NCBI GenBank assembly: GCA_031277615.1
Contig: JAITMC010000023.1
Coordinates: forward strand, 124,001 to 188,000
DNA: 64,000 nucleotides
DNA from: Chryseobacterium sp.
GTDB lineage: Bacteria > Bacteroidota > Bacteroidia > Flavobacteriales > Weeksellaceae
Direction of reading: 5' to 3'
Part shown: positions 54,582 to 63,644 of the stretch, piece by piece
Position numbering within the stretch: position 1 is the stretch's first letter
Layout: each line of letters starts with the position of its first letter
Position numbers and translations under genes: made by a program
Notes under the pieces: model-generated
Told to the model about the DNA's origin: nothing
The model's database searches: none
Seen by the model: the letters and a program-made list of their open reading frames with translations, nothing else

Positions 54582-54645
54582 TTTATGATCTTATGAAGCT
54601 TAGGCCAACATCTGATGTTTTCCTAATAGAGGGAACAATACATTA

Positions 54646-55464
54646 TTATTTTTTAATTAAACCTATAACAAGAGCTGCTGCAGTAAGGGTTACTGAGATA
54701 GCTGTTAAATAGATTCCTGTATTTGGATTTTGTTTTGAAGAAATATCTTTTGTGTTGTTGGCAGGAACTATAATAGCATCACCCTGCTTTAAATTATAAT
54801 AAGGAGAATTAATCAGGTTGGCATCCTGGAGGTTTATTTTCCCATGAGTTATCTGCCCGTTTTCCGTCCGGATAACCAGGACATCCTCTCTTTTTCCATA
54901 CATCGTTAAATCACCGGCCAGACCTAATGCGTTCAGGATAGTAGCCTGGCCATTAGCTATGGTATAATCTCCCTGTCTGTTTACTTCGCCAAGAACGGTA
55001 ATTTTGAAATTGGCAAGTCTTATATTAACGGTAGGATTAATGACAAATTCGGTCATCTTTCTTCTCAATTCCTCTTTAAACTCTACTAAAGTTTTATCCG
55101 AAGTACTAAGTTTTCCTAATATGGGAAAATCTATATCGCCGTTAGTGTCTACAATATAGGTAGGTCCTGAAATGGAAGTTGCTCCCTGATTAGGCATATT
55201 TCCTCCTGCAAAGGTGTTCGTCTGAATCGTTTCTGAGGAAGAATAATTCTGGTTAAATGGCTTTACGACATCCAGATCTTTCGCTGTGATTAATATCACC
55301 AACTGATCGCCAGTCTGGATGGTATTATTCAAATTTCTGGAAGATGATTCTATGGCCACCTTCTCAATATTCTGCATATAATTGAGGTCATTTTTAGCAT
55401 TAGGATTCGTCTTACAGGAAACCAGCCAAAATGCGATTAATACGACCAATATCTTACTTTTCAT
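54646..55464 (-). CDS. wza: Outer-membrane polysaccharide export lipoprotein (Wza-like)
   Basis: A 272-residue protein with a lipobox (WLVSCKTN, Cys17). The Poly_export domain follows with IQTGDQLVILITAKD, YIVDTNGDIDFPILGKL, TVNIRLANFKITVLGEV, and a SLBB-like segment with QGDYTIANGQATILNAL and YNLKQGDAIIVPAN. A single helix closes the sequence (ISVTLTAAALVIGLI), as in shorter Bacteroidota Wza proteins lacking the long barrel helix. Forms the export channel that works with Wzc. Confidence 0.88.
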   Translation of the reverse strand: MKSKILVVLIAFWLVSCKTNPNAKNDLNYMQNIEKVAIESSSRNLNNTIQTGDQLVILITAKDLDVVKPFNQNYSSSETIQTNTFAGGNMPNQGATSISGPTYIVDTNGDIDFPILGKLSTSDKTLVEFKEELRRKMTEFVINPTVNIRLANFKITVLGEVNRQGDYTIANGQATILNALGLAGDLTMYGKREDVLVIRTENGQITHGKINLQDANLINSPYYNLKQGDAIIVPANNTKDISSKQNPNTGIYLTAISVTLTAAALVIGLIKK

Positions 55465-55497
55465 ATTTTAAAATTGTGCAAATATACATTTATATTT

Positions 55498-57426
55498 TTA
55501 TTTATCTAAAATCTCATAAATCGAGTTATTGCTTCTAAATTCAGGTACGATAGACTTCAGAATTTTGACTACTTCTACTTTATCTTTCATCACAGAAGCA
55601 TCGGTAATTAAATTGGTGAGACTCTCAATTTCTACAAACTCCATCGTAGGATCTTTAGAGATCATAATCTTTTCATTGTGGGTAGGAAGTGTTTTTGCAT
55701 TATCACTTAACAATTCTTCGTAAAGTTTTTCGCCTGGTCTTAATCCGGTGTAGATGATTTTAATATCAATATTCGGCTCAAAACCGGATAATTTGATCAT
55801 TCTTCTTGCCAGATCAAGGATTTTCACAGGTTCTCCCATATCAAAAACAAAGATCTCTCCTCCCTGTCCCATTGTTCCGGCCTGTAGTACCAGCTCGCAG
55901 GCTTCCGGAATGGTCATAAAGTATCTTACGATATCAGGATGCGTGATCGTTACAGGACCCCCGGCTTCTATCTGCTTTTTAAAATGCGGGATCACAGAAC
56001 CGTTCGATCCAAGTACGTTTCCGAATCTTGTGGTAATAAATTTAGTAGTATTGCCTTCCACATGCTGTAAAGACTGTACAAACAATTCGGCCGCCCTTTT
56101 AGAAGCCCCCATTACATTGGTTGGGTTTACCGCTTTATCTGTAGAGATCATCACAAAACGGTTAACCTTGTACTTACTGGACAAGACAGAGATATTTTTC
56201 GACCCTAAAACATTGACCCGGATAGCCTCATTAGGGTTTTCCTCAACCAAAGGAACGTGTTTATAGGCAGCAGCATGGTAAACCATCGAAAAATTGTAGG
56301 TCTGGAATAAAGGTTCTACTCTATGTATATTTGACACATCTGCCAGAACAAACTTAAAACGGATATGAGGAAATTTATCTTTCATTTCCAGTTCAATGTC
56401 ATAAAGAGGGGTTTCTGCCTGATCTAATACAACAATTAAAGCCGGGTTAAACTGAGCCACCTGTCTTACAATTTCGCTACCGATGGAGCCTGCTCCTCCG
56501 GTTACCAGTATATTTTTATTAAAGTGTCTGCTTTTTACCTCTTCATTTTCAATTTTGATAGGCTTTCTGTTAAGTAAATCTTCAATCTGGAGGTTTCTGA
56601 TGGATCCACCCAGATCACTATCTCTTAATTTCTGTACAGAAGGAGCTTTGAATATATTCAGGTCCTTTTCTAAAAATAAATTCACCCACGAATTCATTTC
56701 ATCCTTAGACATCATTTCTTTAACGATGATAACCCCATCAATGATAAGGTCATCCTTAGTGGTTTCTTCTATTTTCTTTTTTTCATAGATGGGTTTCCCT
56801 AAGAGAGAGGCCCTTTTTGAATCGGTTCTCTGGGTAAGAAACCCCACGACCTGATAAGGCAGACTTGGGTTATCCAGAATCGCACGGGCAATCGCAATAG
56901 ACTGCTCATCAATCCCCAATACTAAAATTCTTTTTTTCAGGGTGCTTCTCCTGTACTCACGTACGATATGAAAAAACTCTTTTACATACAATCTGAAAAG
57001 AAACAGACCCATAAAAGAAATAATAAAGTATAATACCAGAAATGGAGTCAGGATAAATTTGGTACCTGTTGCCCAGAAGTAAAAAAGATTGACAATTCCC
57101 ACCACGGCCATTGTGCAGAAACATGAGATCAGAAGCTTGAAAAGATCAATAAAGGTTGAGTGCCTGATAATTCCTGCATAGGTCTTGAAAAAATACATGA
57201 ACACGGTATTGATCACAATGATAAAAGCAAAAACAGTAATTTTATCCTCGTGATAAATAAATTCTTTTTGTGTAATTTTCTCTATGGTATAGGTGGAAAG
57301 AAATAAGGATATCACCAGAATAATAATATCTATTACAAGTATTATCCATCTGGGTAAATATCTTACATCTGAGAGATTGACAACATTGTCTCCTCCAAAT
57401 AATTTTTTTCTAAAAGAGTTGTACAT
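55498..57426 (-). CDS. Membrane-bound UDP-GlcNAc 4,6-dehydratase (CapD/PglF-like)
   Basis: A 642-residue protein with four N-terminal membrane helices (about 27-150), a linker domain, and a C-terminal SDR domain from about 300. That domain has VTGGAGSIGSEIVRQ and VMISTDKAVNPTNVMGASKR, where Met replaces the usual catalytic Tyr, as is typical of the PglF/CapD group, then EIFVFDMGEPVKI and YTGLRPGEKLYEEL. It should make UDP-4-keto-6-deoxy-GlcNAc or its C5 epimer, the branch point for QuiNAc, FucNAc and bacillosamine. First gene of the main polysaccharide transcript. Confidence 0.9.
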   Translation of the reverse strand: MYNSFRKKLFGGDNVVNLSDVRYLPRWIILVIDIIILVISLFLSTYTIEKITQKEFIYHEDKITVFAFIIVINTVFMYFFKTYAGIIRHSTFIDLFKLLISCFCTMAVVGIVNLFYFWATGTKFILTPFLVLYFIISFMGLFLFRLYVKEFFHIVREYRRSTLKKRILVLGIDEQSIAIARAILDNPSLPYQVVGFLTQRTDSKRASLLGKPIYEKKKIEETTKDDLIIDGVIIVKEMMSKDEMNSWVNLFLEKDLNIFKAPSVQKLRDSDLGGSIRNLQIEDLLNRKPIKIENEEVKSRHFNKNILVTGGAGSIGSEIVRQVAQFNPALIVVLDQAETPLYDIELEMKDKFPHIRFKFVLADVSNIHRVEPLFQTYNFSMVYHAAAYKHVPLVEENPNEAIRVNVLGSKNISVLSSKYKVNRFVMISTDKAVNPTNVMGASKRAAELFVQSLQHVEGNTTKFITTRFGNVLGSNGSVIPHFKKQIEAGGPVTITHPDIVRYFMTIPEACELVLQAGTMGQGGEIFVFDMGEPVKILDLARRMIKLSGFEPNIDIKIIYTGLRPGEKLYEELLSDNAKTLPTHNEKIMISKDPTMEFVEIESLTNLITDASVMKDKVEVVKILKSIVPEFRSNNSIYEILDK

Positions 57427-57498
57427 TGTCTGTATTTGTGTTCATATTCAAAACGGCTAAAACCAATTTTTATTAATATTAATTTTTAAGCATGGATA

Positions 57499-57506
57499 CA
57501 AAATTA
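57499..57506 (-). promoter_or_regulatory. -7 element of the polysaccharide operon
   Basis: TAATTTTG on the minus strand, about 73 bp before the capD-like ATG. No clear -33 element. Confidence 0.4.
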
Positions 57507-57555
57507 AAATAAAATCCCATCTTTATTTCATTTTAAGAAATAAATTTAGAGAATT

Positions 57556-58674
57556 TCACTTCTGAAGAATTTCAGCAATTCTGCCTTTGCAATCGTCTGT
57601 AAGACCAGTCCCCGATGGCAGGCACAATCCACTCTCAAAAAGTGTACCGGAAAAATTATTTCCAAAAAACTTATATCCTTTATATAAAGGCTGAAGATGC
57701 ATGGGTCTCCATAGATATCTGGTTTCTATATTATTCTGAGCAAATTTTTCTTTAAGCTTTTCTTTGGTAAAATCCTTTTTCAGAATAACCGTATTGAGCC
57801 AGTAGTTAGAAAAATAATTCTCATCCGGTGCTGAAAAGAGGGTTACATTTTCATTCTCCTGAAGACATTGTTGATAAAAATCATGATTTTTTCTTCGTCC
57901 TGTGATTTTATCTTCCAGGGTTTCCAGCTGTCCTCTTCCGATTCCTGCTGAAATATTATCCATTCTGTAATTGTATCCTACTTCAGAATGACAGTAATAA
58001 TCTTTATCATCTTTTGCCTGGGTAGCCAGAAAAAGACTTCTTTTTTTATCTGCGGTGTTTCTGGATATCAGAATTCCCCCACCCGCTGTTGTAATAATTT
58101 TATTTCCGTTAAAACTGATGACTGAAAGATCTCCAAAGGTTCCGCAAAGCTGTCCTTTATACCTGCTTCCTAAAGCTTCAGCACTGTCTTCAATCAGGGG
58201 AATGTCATATTTTCTTGAGATCCCGAGGATTTCATCCACTTTAAAAGGCATTCCATATAAGGAAACCACGATTATTGCTTTAGGTTTTTTACCCTGTAGG
58301 ATGCAGAATTTCACCGCATCTTCCAGAGCATCAGGACACATATTCCAGGTCTGCTTTTCGCTGTCTACAAATACGGGAATTGCTTTCAGATAAAGAACAG
58401 GATTGGCTGAAGCGACAAAAGTGAAAGACTGACAGATTACAAAATCGTCTTCTTCTACATTTAATAGTCTCAATGCCAGATGAATTGCCGCGGTTCCGGA
58501 TGATAAAGCCGTGACATGGGAATTGTTTCCCAAATATTGCTCAAGGCTTTTTTCAAACTCATCAATATTGGAGCCGTATTGGGAAATCCAATTGGTATCA
58601 AATGCGCTCTGGATATAGCTAAGCTCATTCCCTCCCATATGCGGCGGTGAGAGCCAAATCTTCTGTTTTTCCAA
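57556..58674 (-). CDS. PLP-dependent sugar aminotransferase (DegT family, PglE-like)
   Basis: A 372-residue aminotransferase that should convert a UDP-4-keto-6-deoxy sugar to the 4-amino sugar. KIWLSPPHMGGNE at the N-terminus is a marker of the PglE group. The PLP lysine is in SFNGNKIITTAGGG near residue 190, with LIEDSAEALGS before it and VGYNYRMDNISAGIGRGQLE after it. The expected acetyltransferase (PglD) is not adjacent. It lies seven bases after recX but is separated from the capD-like gene by 129 bp with a possible promoter. Confidence 0.86.
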   Translation of the reverse strand: MEKQKIWLSPPHMGGNELSYIQSAFDTNWISQYGSNIDEFEKSLEQYLGNNSHVTALSSGTAAIHLALRLLNVEEDDFVICQSFTFVASANPVLYLKAIPVFVDSEKQTWNMCPDALEDAVKFCILQGKKPKAIIVVSLYGMPFKVDEILGISRKYDIPLIEDSAEALGSRYKGQLCGTFGDLSVISFNGNKIITTAGGGILISRNTADKKRSLFLATQAKDDKDYYCHSEVGYNYRMDNISAGIGRGQLETLEDKITGRRKNHDFYQQCLQENENVTLFSAPDENYFSNYWLNTVILKKDFTKEKLKEKFAQNNIETRYLWRPMHLQPLYKGYKFFGNNFSGTLFESGLCLPSGTGLTDDCKGRIAEILQK

Positions 58675-58681
58675 TATCTAT

Positions 58682-59146
58682 TTATGTTTCTCCAAAAGTA
58701 TCATTTATTTTTTCATATTCAAAACCTCTGCTCATCAAATACTTTATTGTTTTTATTTTTTTTTGATATTCTTTTAATCCTTTTTGCTTTGAAGCGTAAT
58801 CTTCGTAAATTTTTTTAATCATTTTATCATAATCTTCTTCATATATTTCATCAAAGCAGGTACTAATCAGTCTATCGGAGATCTGTTTTTGTTTCAGGTT
58901 CATTCTGATCTTATTCCGTCCCCAGTGTTTGATATAAAATTTACCTCTGATGTAGCTTCGGGTAAAGCGTTCTTCGTTCAGAAAATTCTCTTTTAACAGA
59001 TACAGCATGATTTCTTCCTTTGCCTCATCGATCAGCAAAAATTCTCTCATTTTCTGTTCTACTTCGGCATGACAGCGGTCCTGATAAACACAGTAGTTCA
59101 CCAGCTTCTGTTTGATTTCCTCGAATGTGAAAGATTTTTTCTCCAT
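58682..59146 (-). CDS. recX: RecX-family regulator of RecA
   Basis: A 154-residue helical protein of the RecX/OraA family that limits RecA filaments. Recognised from the three-helix repeats: YCVYQDRCHAEVEQKMREFLL, YLLKENFLNEERFTRSYIRGKF, the RIRMNLKQK-type turn (KIRMNLKQKQISD) and a third repeat with KKIKTIKYLMSRGF. recA is not in the window. Seven bases separate it from the PglE-like gene, so the two are cotranscribed without functional reason. Confidence 0.85.
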   Translation of the reverse strand: MEKKSFTFEEIKQKLVNYCVYQDRCHAEVEQKMREFLLIDEAKEEIMLYLLKENFLNEERFTRSYIRGKFYIKHWGRNKIRMNLKQKQISDRLISTCFDEIYEEDYDKMIKKIYEDYASKQKGLKEYQKKIKTIKYLMSRGFEYEKINDTFGET

Positions 59147-59203
59147 AATAATGAAAAAAGAATGGACGAGTGCCCATTCTTTATATTGTATTTCAGCGAA
59201 TCA

Positions 59204-60469
59204 TTAATAGTTGAACAAAGCCTTCCCTTCCATCAGTTCATTTACTTTTTTTCTGACAGCAGTAAGTACTTCTTCATTTTTGATATTATCTACCACATCA
59301 GAAATTAATCCTGCAATGGTATCCATATCATTTTCTTTAAGACCTCTTGTTGTGATCGCCGCAGTTCCCAGTCTGATACCGGACGTTGTAAACGGTGATT
59401 TATCATCAAAAGGAACCATGTTTTTATTACACGTAATGTCGGCAAGTACTAAAGCTTTCTCCGTTTCTTTACCGTTTACGCCTTTGTTTCTAAGGTCTAC
59501 AAGCATTAAGTGGTTATCCGTACCTCCGCTTACGATATCGAATCCTCTGTCGATCATTGCTTTTGACAGAGCCTGAGCGTTAGCTTTAACCTGTTTAGCA
59601 TAAGTTTCAAACTGTCCGTCCAGTGCTTCACCAAATGCCACCGCTTTACCCGCGATAACGTGTTCCAAAGGACCACCCTGAATTCCCGGGAAAACAGCTC
59701 CGTCCAATACCTGGCTCATCATTTTGGTTTCCCCTTTCGGCGTTTTGTGCCCATACGTATTTTCGAAATCTTTCCCCATCATGATCATTCCTCCTCTCGG
59801 ACCTCTTAATGTTTTGTGGGTGGTAGTTGTTACCACATGACAGTGCTCAAACGGAGAGTTCAATAGTCCTTTGGCTACCAAGCCTGCAGGGTGAGCGATA
59901 TCCGCCCAAAGTGTAGCTCCTATTTCATCAGCAATTTCTCTGAATTTAGCATAATCAAGATCTCTTGAATACGCAGAGAATCCTGCGATCAGCATTTTTG
60001 GCTTTTCTCTTAAAGCAACTTCTCTCATCTGATTGTAATCGATAAGGCCTGTTTCTCTTTCTACTCCGTAAGATACCACCTGATATTGGATTCCGGAGAA
60101 ATTCACTCCTGAACCGTGGGTAAGGTGACCTCCCATAGAAAGGTCCATTCCCATAATTTTGTCTCCCGGTTTCAAAACTGCAAGATAAATGGCAGCATTA
60201 GCCTGAGATCCGGAATGCGGCTGGACATTCACATAATCCACTCCAAAAAGTTCCTTTGCTCTGTTGATGGCCAACGTTTCAACCTCATCTACCACTTCAC
60301 AGCCCCCGTAATATCTTTTCCCCGGGTAGCCTTCAGCATATTTGTTTGTCAGTACGCTTCCCATTGCTTTCATTACGTTTTCAGAAACAAAGTTTTCTGA
60401 CGCAATAAGTTCTAATCCATGGGATTGTCTTTGTCTTTCTTTTTCAATCAGGTCGAAAATAATATCCAT
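59204..60469 (-). CDS. glyA: Serine hydroxymethyltransferase
   Basis: PLP enzyme interconverting serine and glycine and charging tetrahydrofolate with a one-carbon unit. The 421-residue protein has [11 protein letters not shown] near the start, [26 protein letters not shown], the PLP lysine in [15 protein letters not shown] and [10 protein letters not shown] late. Start at the ATG of MDIIFDL: an earlier in-frame codon at 60502 lies inside the promoter. The stop codon is followed by recX after 57 bp. Confidence 0.95.
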   Translation of the reverse strand: MDIIFDLIEKERQRQSHGLELIASENFVSENVMKAMGSVLTNKYAEGYPGKRYYGGCEVVDEVETLAINRAKELFGVDYVNVQPHSGSQANAAIYLAVLKPGDKIMGMDLSMGGHLTHGSGVNFSGIQYQVVSYGVERETGLIDYNQMREVALREKPKMLIAGFSAYSRDLDYAKFREIADEIGATLWADIAHPAGLVAKGLLNSPFEHCHVVTTTTHKTLRGPRGGMIMMGKDFENTYGHKTPKGETKMMSQVLDGAVFPGIQGGPLEHVIAGKAVAFGEALDGQFETYAKQVKANAQALSKAMIDRGFDIVSGGTDNHLMLVDLRNKGVNGKETEKALVLADITCNKNMVPFDDKSPFTTSGIRLGTAAITTRGLKENDMDTIAGLISDVVDNIKNEEVLTAVRKKVNELMEGKALFNY

Positions 60470-60499
60470 TATACTTTTAGTTTTTGAAATTTTCCTCCC

Positions 60500-60530
60500 C
60501 AAATGTACGGAATTTCCGTTGAGATTTCAA
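60500..60530 (-). promoter_or_regulatory. Promoter of glyA
   Basis: TTG (60528-60530), 20-bp spacer, TACATTTG (60500-60507) on the minus strand; GGGGAGG follows directly, which may act as a ribosome site for the ATG at 60469. Confidence 0.68.
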
Positions 60531-60574
60531 CAGCGGAAACAATGATTTTTATGCAGATCTGTGGGACCGTCTTA

Positions 60575-61474
60575 TTAAAATTCCTCTTCCGACATTTCCT
60601 TATTGACGACTGCTCCGGTGAAGTTTCCCTGAGCAACGGCATTCGCTACCGACCGCATCATCGTCACATTATCCCCACAGGCAAAAAGCCCCGGAATATT
60701 TGTTTTCTGCATGAAATCTACCTTAATAAAGCCCTGCTCCGTAAGCTCACAACCCAGTCCTGAAATACTGACATTCTGCTCAAAAGGCACTTTTGCATAC
60801 AAGGCCTTTAAAGGAAGTTCTTTTCCCGTTGCGAAAATAACTTTTCTGATATATCCGTTTTCATGATCAACACGCTGCACCGGATCTTCAATCAGAACAA
60901 TATTATTCTGAGCCAGCTTTGCCTTTTGTTCGTCCGACAGCACTGATTTCCCGTTGGTCAATAAATACAGATCCTTTGTAAGGTTATATACCAGTTTTGA
61001 AAAATCAAATGCCATATCTCCGTCAGCGAGGATTCCGGTGATTTCATTTTTCACTTCATACCCGTGGCAGTATGGGCAATGTAACACAGAAATTCCCCAG
61101 CATTCTGCAAAACCGGCAATATCCGGCATAACATCCCTGACTCCCGAAGCCAGAATGAGTTTTTTAGCAGAAAATATTCCACCATTAAGCGTTTCAATAT
61201 GGAAATTTTCTTCTTTATTAATATCAGTAACGGTATCTTCCAGAAATTTCACCGTATCATATTGTTTAACCTGTTCCCTGGCCAGGCCTGATATTTCTTT
61301 GGGTGTTTTCCCGTCATGGGTAATAAAGTTATGGGAATGCGGAGTCTGTCTGTTGCACGGCATACCACTGTCAATAATAAGCACATTTCTGAGGGATCTC
61401 CCCAATGCCATTGCTGCGGATAAACCGGCATAACTTCCTCCGATAATGATCACATCAAAGTTTTTATTTTCCAT
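60575..61474 (-). CDS. Thioredoxin-reductase-like FAD/NAD(P) oxidoreductase
   Basis: A 299-residue flavoprotein. FAD motif GGSYAGLSAAMALGRS at 12-27, the redox-type CPYCHGYE (CxxC) in the middle, then an NAD(P) domain, and the closing PGLFACGDNVTMMRSVANAVAQG. CPYC aligns with the disulfide centre of thioredoxin reductase, but the shorter length and sequence match the TrxB-like group of unknown acceptor. Its gene is divergent from the fur-like gene, with a tandem repeat between them. Confidence 0.83.
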   Translation of the reverse strand: MENKNFDVIIIGGSYAGLSAAMALGRSLRNVLIIDSGMPCNRQTPHSHNFITHDGKTPKEISGLAREQVKQYDTVKFLEDTVTDINKEENFHIETLNGGIFSAKKLILASGVRDVMPDIAGFAECWGISVLHCPYCHGYEVKNEITGILADGDMAFDFSKLVYNLTKDLYLLTNGKSVLSDEQKAKLAQNNIVLIEDPVQRVDHENGYIRKVIFATGKELPLKALYAKVPFEQNVSISGLGCELTEQGFIKVDFMQKTNIPGLFACGDNVTMMRSVANAVAQGNFTGAVVNKEMSEEEF

Positions 61475-61519
61475 TTTAATTTGTTTTTAGCTGATGATCC
61501 CGACGAACAGGATATCCTG

Positions 61520-61552
61520 TCTATTGTCTATTGTCTATTGTCTATTGTCTAT
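61520..61552. repeat. Heptanucleotide tandem repeat (TCTATTG)
   Basis: Four exact copies of TCTATTG (61520-61547) plus a partial TCTAT, in the 142-bp gap between the flavoprotein and fur-like genes. A 7-bp unit makes copy-number change easy and could alter promoter spacing. Confidence 0.75.
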
Positions 61553-61575
61553 GCAAATTTAACACAAAATTTCGC

Positions 61576-61596
61576 TAACGCAACATTGTCGCAATA
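61576..61596. promoter_or_regulatory. Candidate Fur-family operator
   Basis: A 21-base imperfect palindrome with central GCAACATTGTCGC and TA ends. It lies across the -33 TTG, just upstream of the -7 element of the fur-like gene, a natural autoregulation site. Resembles Fur/Zur boxes of the TTGCAAC type. Confidence 0.5.
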
Positions 61597-61612
61597 ATAT
61601 TTTATATCTTTG
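61586..61612 (+). promoter_or_regulatory. Promoter of the fur-like gene, probably leaderless
   Basis: TTG (61586-61588) and TATCTTTG (61605-61612, 16-bp spacer). The ATG at 61617 is only four bases after the -7 element, so the message probably has no leader. Confidence 0.6.
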
Positions 61613-61616
61613 CAGG

Positions 61617-62000
61617 ATGAACAAGCGGAACACAAAAACGAAACAACTGATCCTTAATTCCCTGAAAGGCTCAAAATCAGCGGTAAGTCATGAAATTCTA
61701 CAGAAAGCATTGGGAGATGAAATCGACCGGGCTACCATTTACAGGATTCTCAACAGCTTCTGTGATGACGGAATTGTACATAAAATAGTAAGTGATGACG
61801 GGAAATCTTATTTTGCTCCGTGCCGCGGATGTTCAGAGAAAAAACACAGACACCGCCATTTCCATTTCAGATGTCTTCACTGCGGAACTATAGAGTGTAT
61901 GCCGGAAGAAGTAGACATTGCAATGCCGGAAGGTTACAAAGCCGTAAATTTTAATGGAATTATTTCAGGTTACTGTCCAGAGTGTTCTTCACTAAATTAA
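61617..62000 (+). CDS. Fur-family transcriptional regulator
   Basis: A 127-residue metal-dependent repressor. Winged helix in residues about 5-70 (HEILQKALGDEIDRATIYRILNSF), then a His-rich hinge (KKHRHRHFHF) and a structural zinc site with two CxxC pairs (CLHC and CPEC near residues 88 and 123). The set of metal ligands does not separate Zur, PerR and Fur; the divergent flavoprotein with a CxxC would fit a peroxide- or thiol-stress role, but this is inference. Expression probably autoregulated. Confidence 0.87.
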   Translation: MNKRNTKTKQLILNSLKGSKSAVSHEILQKALGDEIDRATIYRILNSFCDDGIVHKIVSDDGKSYFAPCRGCSEKKHRHRHFHFRCLHCGTIECMPEEVDIAMPEGYKAVNFNGIISGYCPECSSLN

Positions 62001-62104
62001 CAGCAACCTGCTAAGAATGAGCTTGAGTTTTATTATATTTCAAACCAATATATTGTCAAAAGTTGCTTTCAAAGAACACTCCATCTTTTTCTCCGGCTTC
62101 TGTT

Positions 62105-63634
62105 CTACCTTCGCCATTCTCCTTTTATTTCATCGATTTCCTGTTGCAGCCTTGGTCTGATATCTGTTTTTGCGGTTTTAAAACTGAAGATCATGGCACC
62201 TTTTTCCCTTGCAAACGGATTTACAATAGAATCTGCTTTTTTTGAAATTTCAAAATAAGGGCCTGTCTCCTTCAGCTCATCATTGTCGGAAAATGGATCT
62301 TTAATTCTGATCAGATGGTCATACTTTCTGCTCAGATCAAACCAATTGATATAATCTGCATTAAAGGAAACCGCCCGTATGTTTTGTTTTGAATAATAAT
62401 TAATAGCTCCAGCCTGCCCGTAATTATCACAAAGGACCAGGGTATTTCCGGATTTCGACAATACGGCATATTCCTGATCTGTTTTTTCTGCCAGCTCTTT
62501 CCATCCCTGCATATCGGCAAAATCCTGTGGCAGCGGATGATCTTTTCCGTCTTCCCAGCGAAGAAGTCCCAGTTTTTTATACCGGTCCGGATGATGAGTG
62601 ATATATTCCGGACTTTTATTGGGAAAAGCTACCTGGTATAAAGGGATAAACAACAAAACAGGAATCAGCACACTGACAGGTTTGAGTACTTTTTTCCAAC
62701 CATCTGCAAGAAGATAAGCCAGGTAAACAGCCCCGAATGCTATGAATACAGGATAAAGCCCCGCTGCATAATAATCTTTTGCCCTGAAAAACAGAAACAA
62801 TCCAATTGTGAATACATAGGCCCAGAAGAAAAATCTGAATTTTTCAAACGGTTTATAAAACAGCAAAGCATACAGCCCGGCCAGGATCACAAAAACAGAT
62901 CCTGCAAAAAAAAGCAGCTGGGATTTTAAAAACTCCATGCGGCTTACATTCACCAGTTGTGTTTCTGAAAGCTCCTTCATATGGTGAATGACAGGAAAGT
63001 TATTATGATACTGCCACAACAGATTGGGAGCGATGATAACAAGGGCCAGCAATGCGGCTCCATAGAGATGAGGCTGAAGAAAAACGGTTCTCTGCCGGGC
63101 CAGCAGCAAAGCCGGAATAATCCCCAATACCGAAAAGGCAATATTATATTTATTCAGGAAGCCAACTCCGAAAATCACCGCGCCGATGTATAGCCATTTA
63201 ACTTTTTCAGAATTAAAATACCTGATCAGGGTGTAATAAAGCATCGTCCACAAAAGAACTTCAAGGGAAGTCGGCTGAAAAAGCATATTCATCCGGAGCA
63301 ATACAGACAGTAAAATCCCTGTGGAAGCTAATATTCCGGCATACAGGTTCCCCCTCAGCTCTTCAATGATTTTCCACGTAACAGCGATCGTCAGGGCTCC
63401 GAATAAAGCAGGAAAAAATTTCACCCAGAAAAAAGATCCTCCCGGTATTTTGATCAGCCAGGCCAGCCATGAATTCACAGGGGGTACGGAAAGGTATCCC
63501 CATGCCAGATGATTTGCCTGGTCGAGGTGCAGATATTCGTCCCGGTGCAGTTCATATTCAGGACTGATTAATGTATACTGCAGGATGAATTTGACCATGA
63601 TAAAGAAACAGAGAACCAGGTAATTTTTCTTCAT
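62105..63634 (-). CDS. Family 39 membrane glycosyltransferase (PMT/ArnT-like)
   Basis: A 509-residue membrane protein with about ten to twelve helices in the first 350 residues and a soluble C-terminal domain. YELHRDEYLHLDQANHLAWG near residue 25 contains the Asp-Glu pair of the GT39 catalytic loop. It should move a sugar from a polyprenyl-phosphate donor to lipid or protein on the periplasmic side; the acceptor is unknown. It lies ten bases downstream of the zinc-ribbon gene on the same strand. Confidence 0.85.
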   Translation of the reverse strand: MKKNYLVLCFFIMVKFILQYTLISPEYELHRDEYLHLDQANHLAWGYLSVPPVNSWLAWLIKIPGGSFFWVKFFPALFGALTIAVTWKIIEELRGNLYAGILASTGILLSVLLRMNMLFQPTSLEVLLWTMLYYTLIRYFNSEKVKWLYIGAVIFGVGFLNKYNIAFSVLGIIPALLLARQRTVFLQPHLYGAALLALVIIAPNLLWQYHNNFPVIHHMKELSETQLVNVSRMEFLKSQLLFFAGSVFVILAGLYALLFYKPFEKFRFFFWAYVFTIGLFLFFRAKDYYAAGLYPVFIAFGAVYLAYLLADGWKKVLKPVSVLIPVLLFIPLYQVAFPNKSPEYITHHPDRYKKLGLLRWEDGKDHPLPQDFADMQGWKELAEKTDQEYAVLSKSGNTLVLCDNYGQAGAINYYSKQNIRAVSFNADYINWFDLSRKYDHLIRIKDPFSDNDELKETGPYFEISKKADSIVNPFAREKGAMIFSFKTAKTDIRPRLQQEIDEIKGEWRR

Positions 63635-63644
63635 GGGCGGCTAT

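Noticed and set aside
55754..56266. 170-codon plus-strand frame
   Set aside because: It is antisense to the well-supported capD-like gene and has shadow-type composition (many Ser, Ile, Thr).
60470..60502. Eleven-residue N-terminal extension of glyA
   Set aside because: It overlaps the -7 promoter element, and family members start at MDIIFDL-like sequence.
61520..61552. CRISPR-like array
   Set aside because: The units are 7 bp with no spacers; it is a simple tandem repeat.
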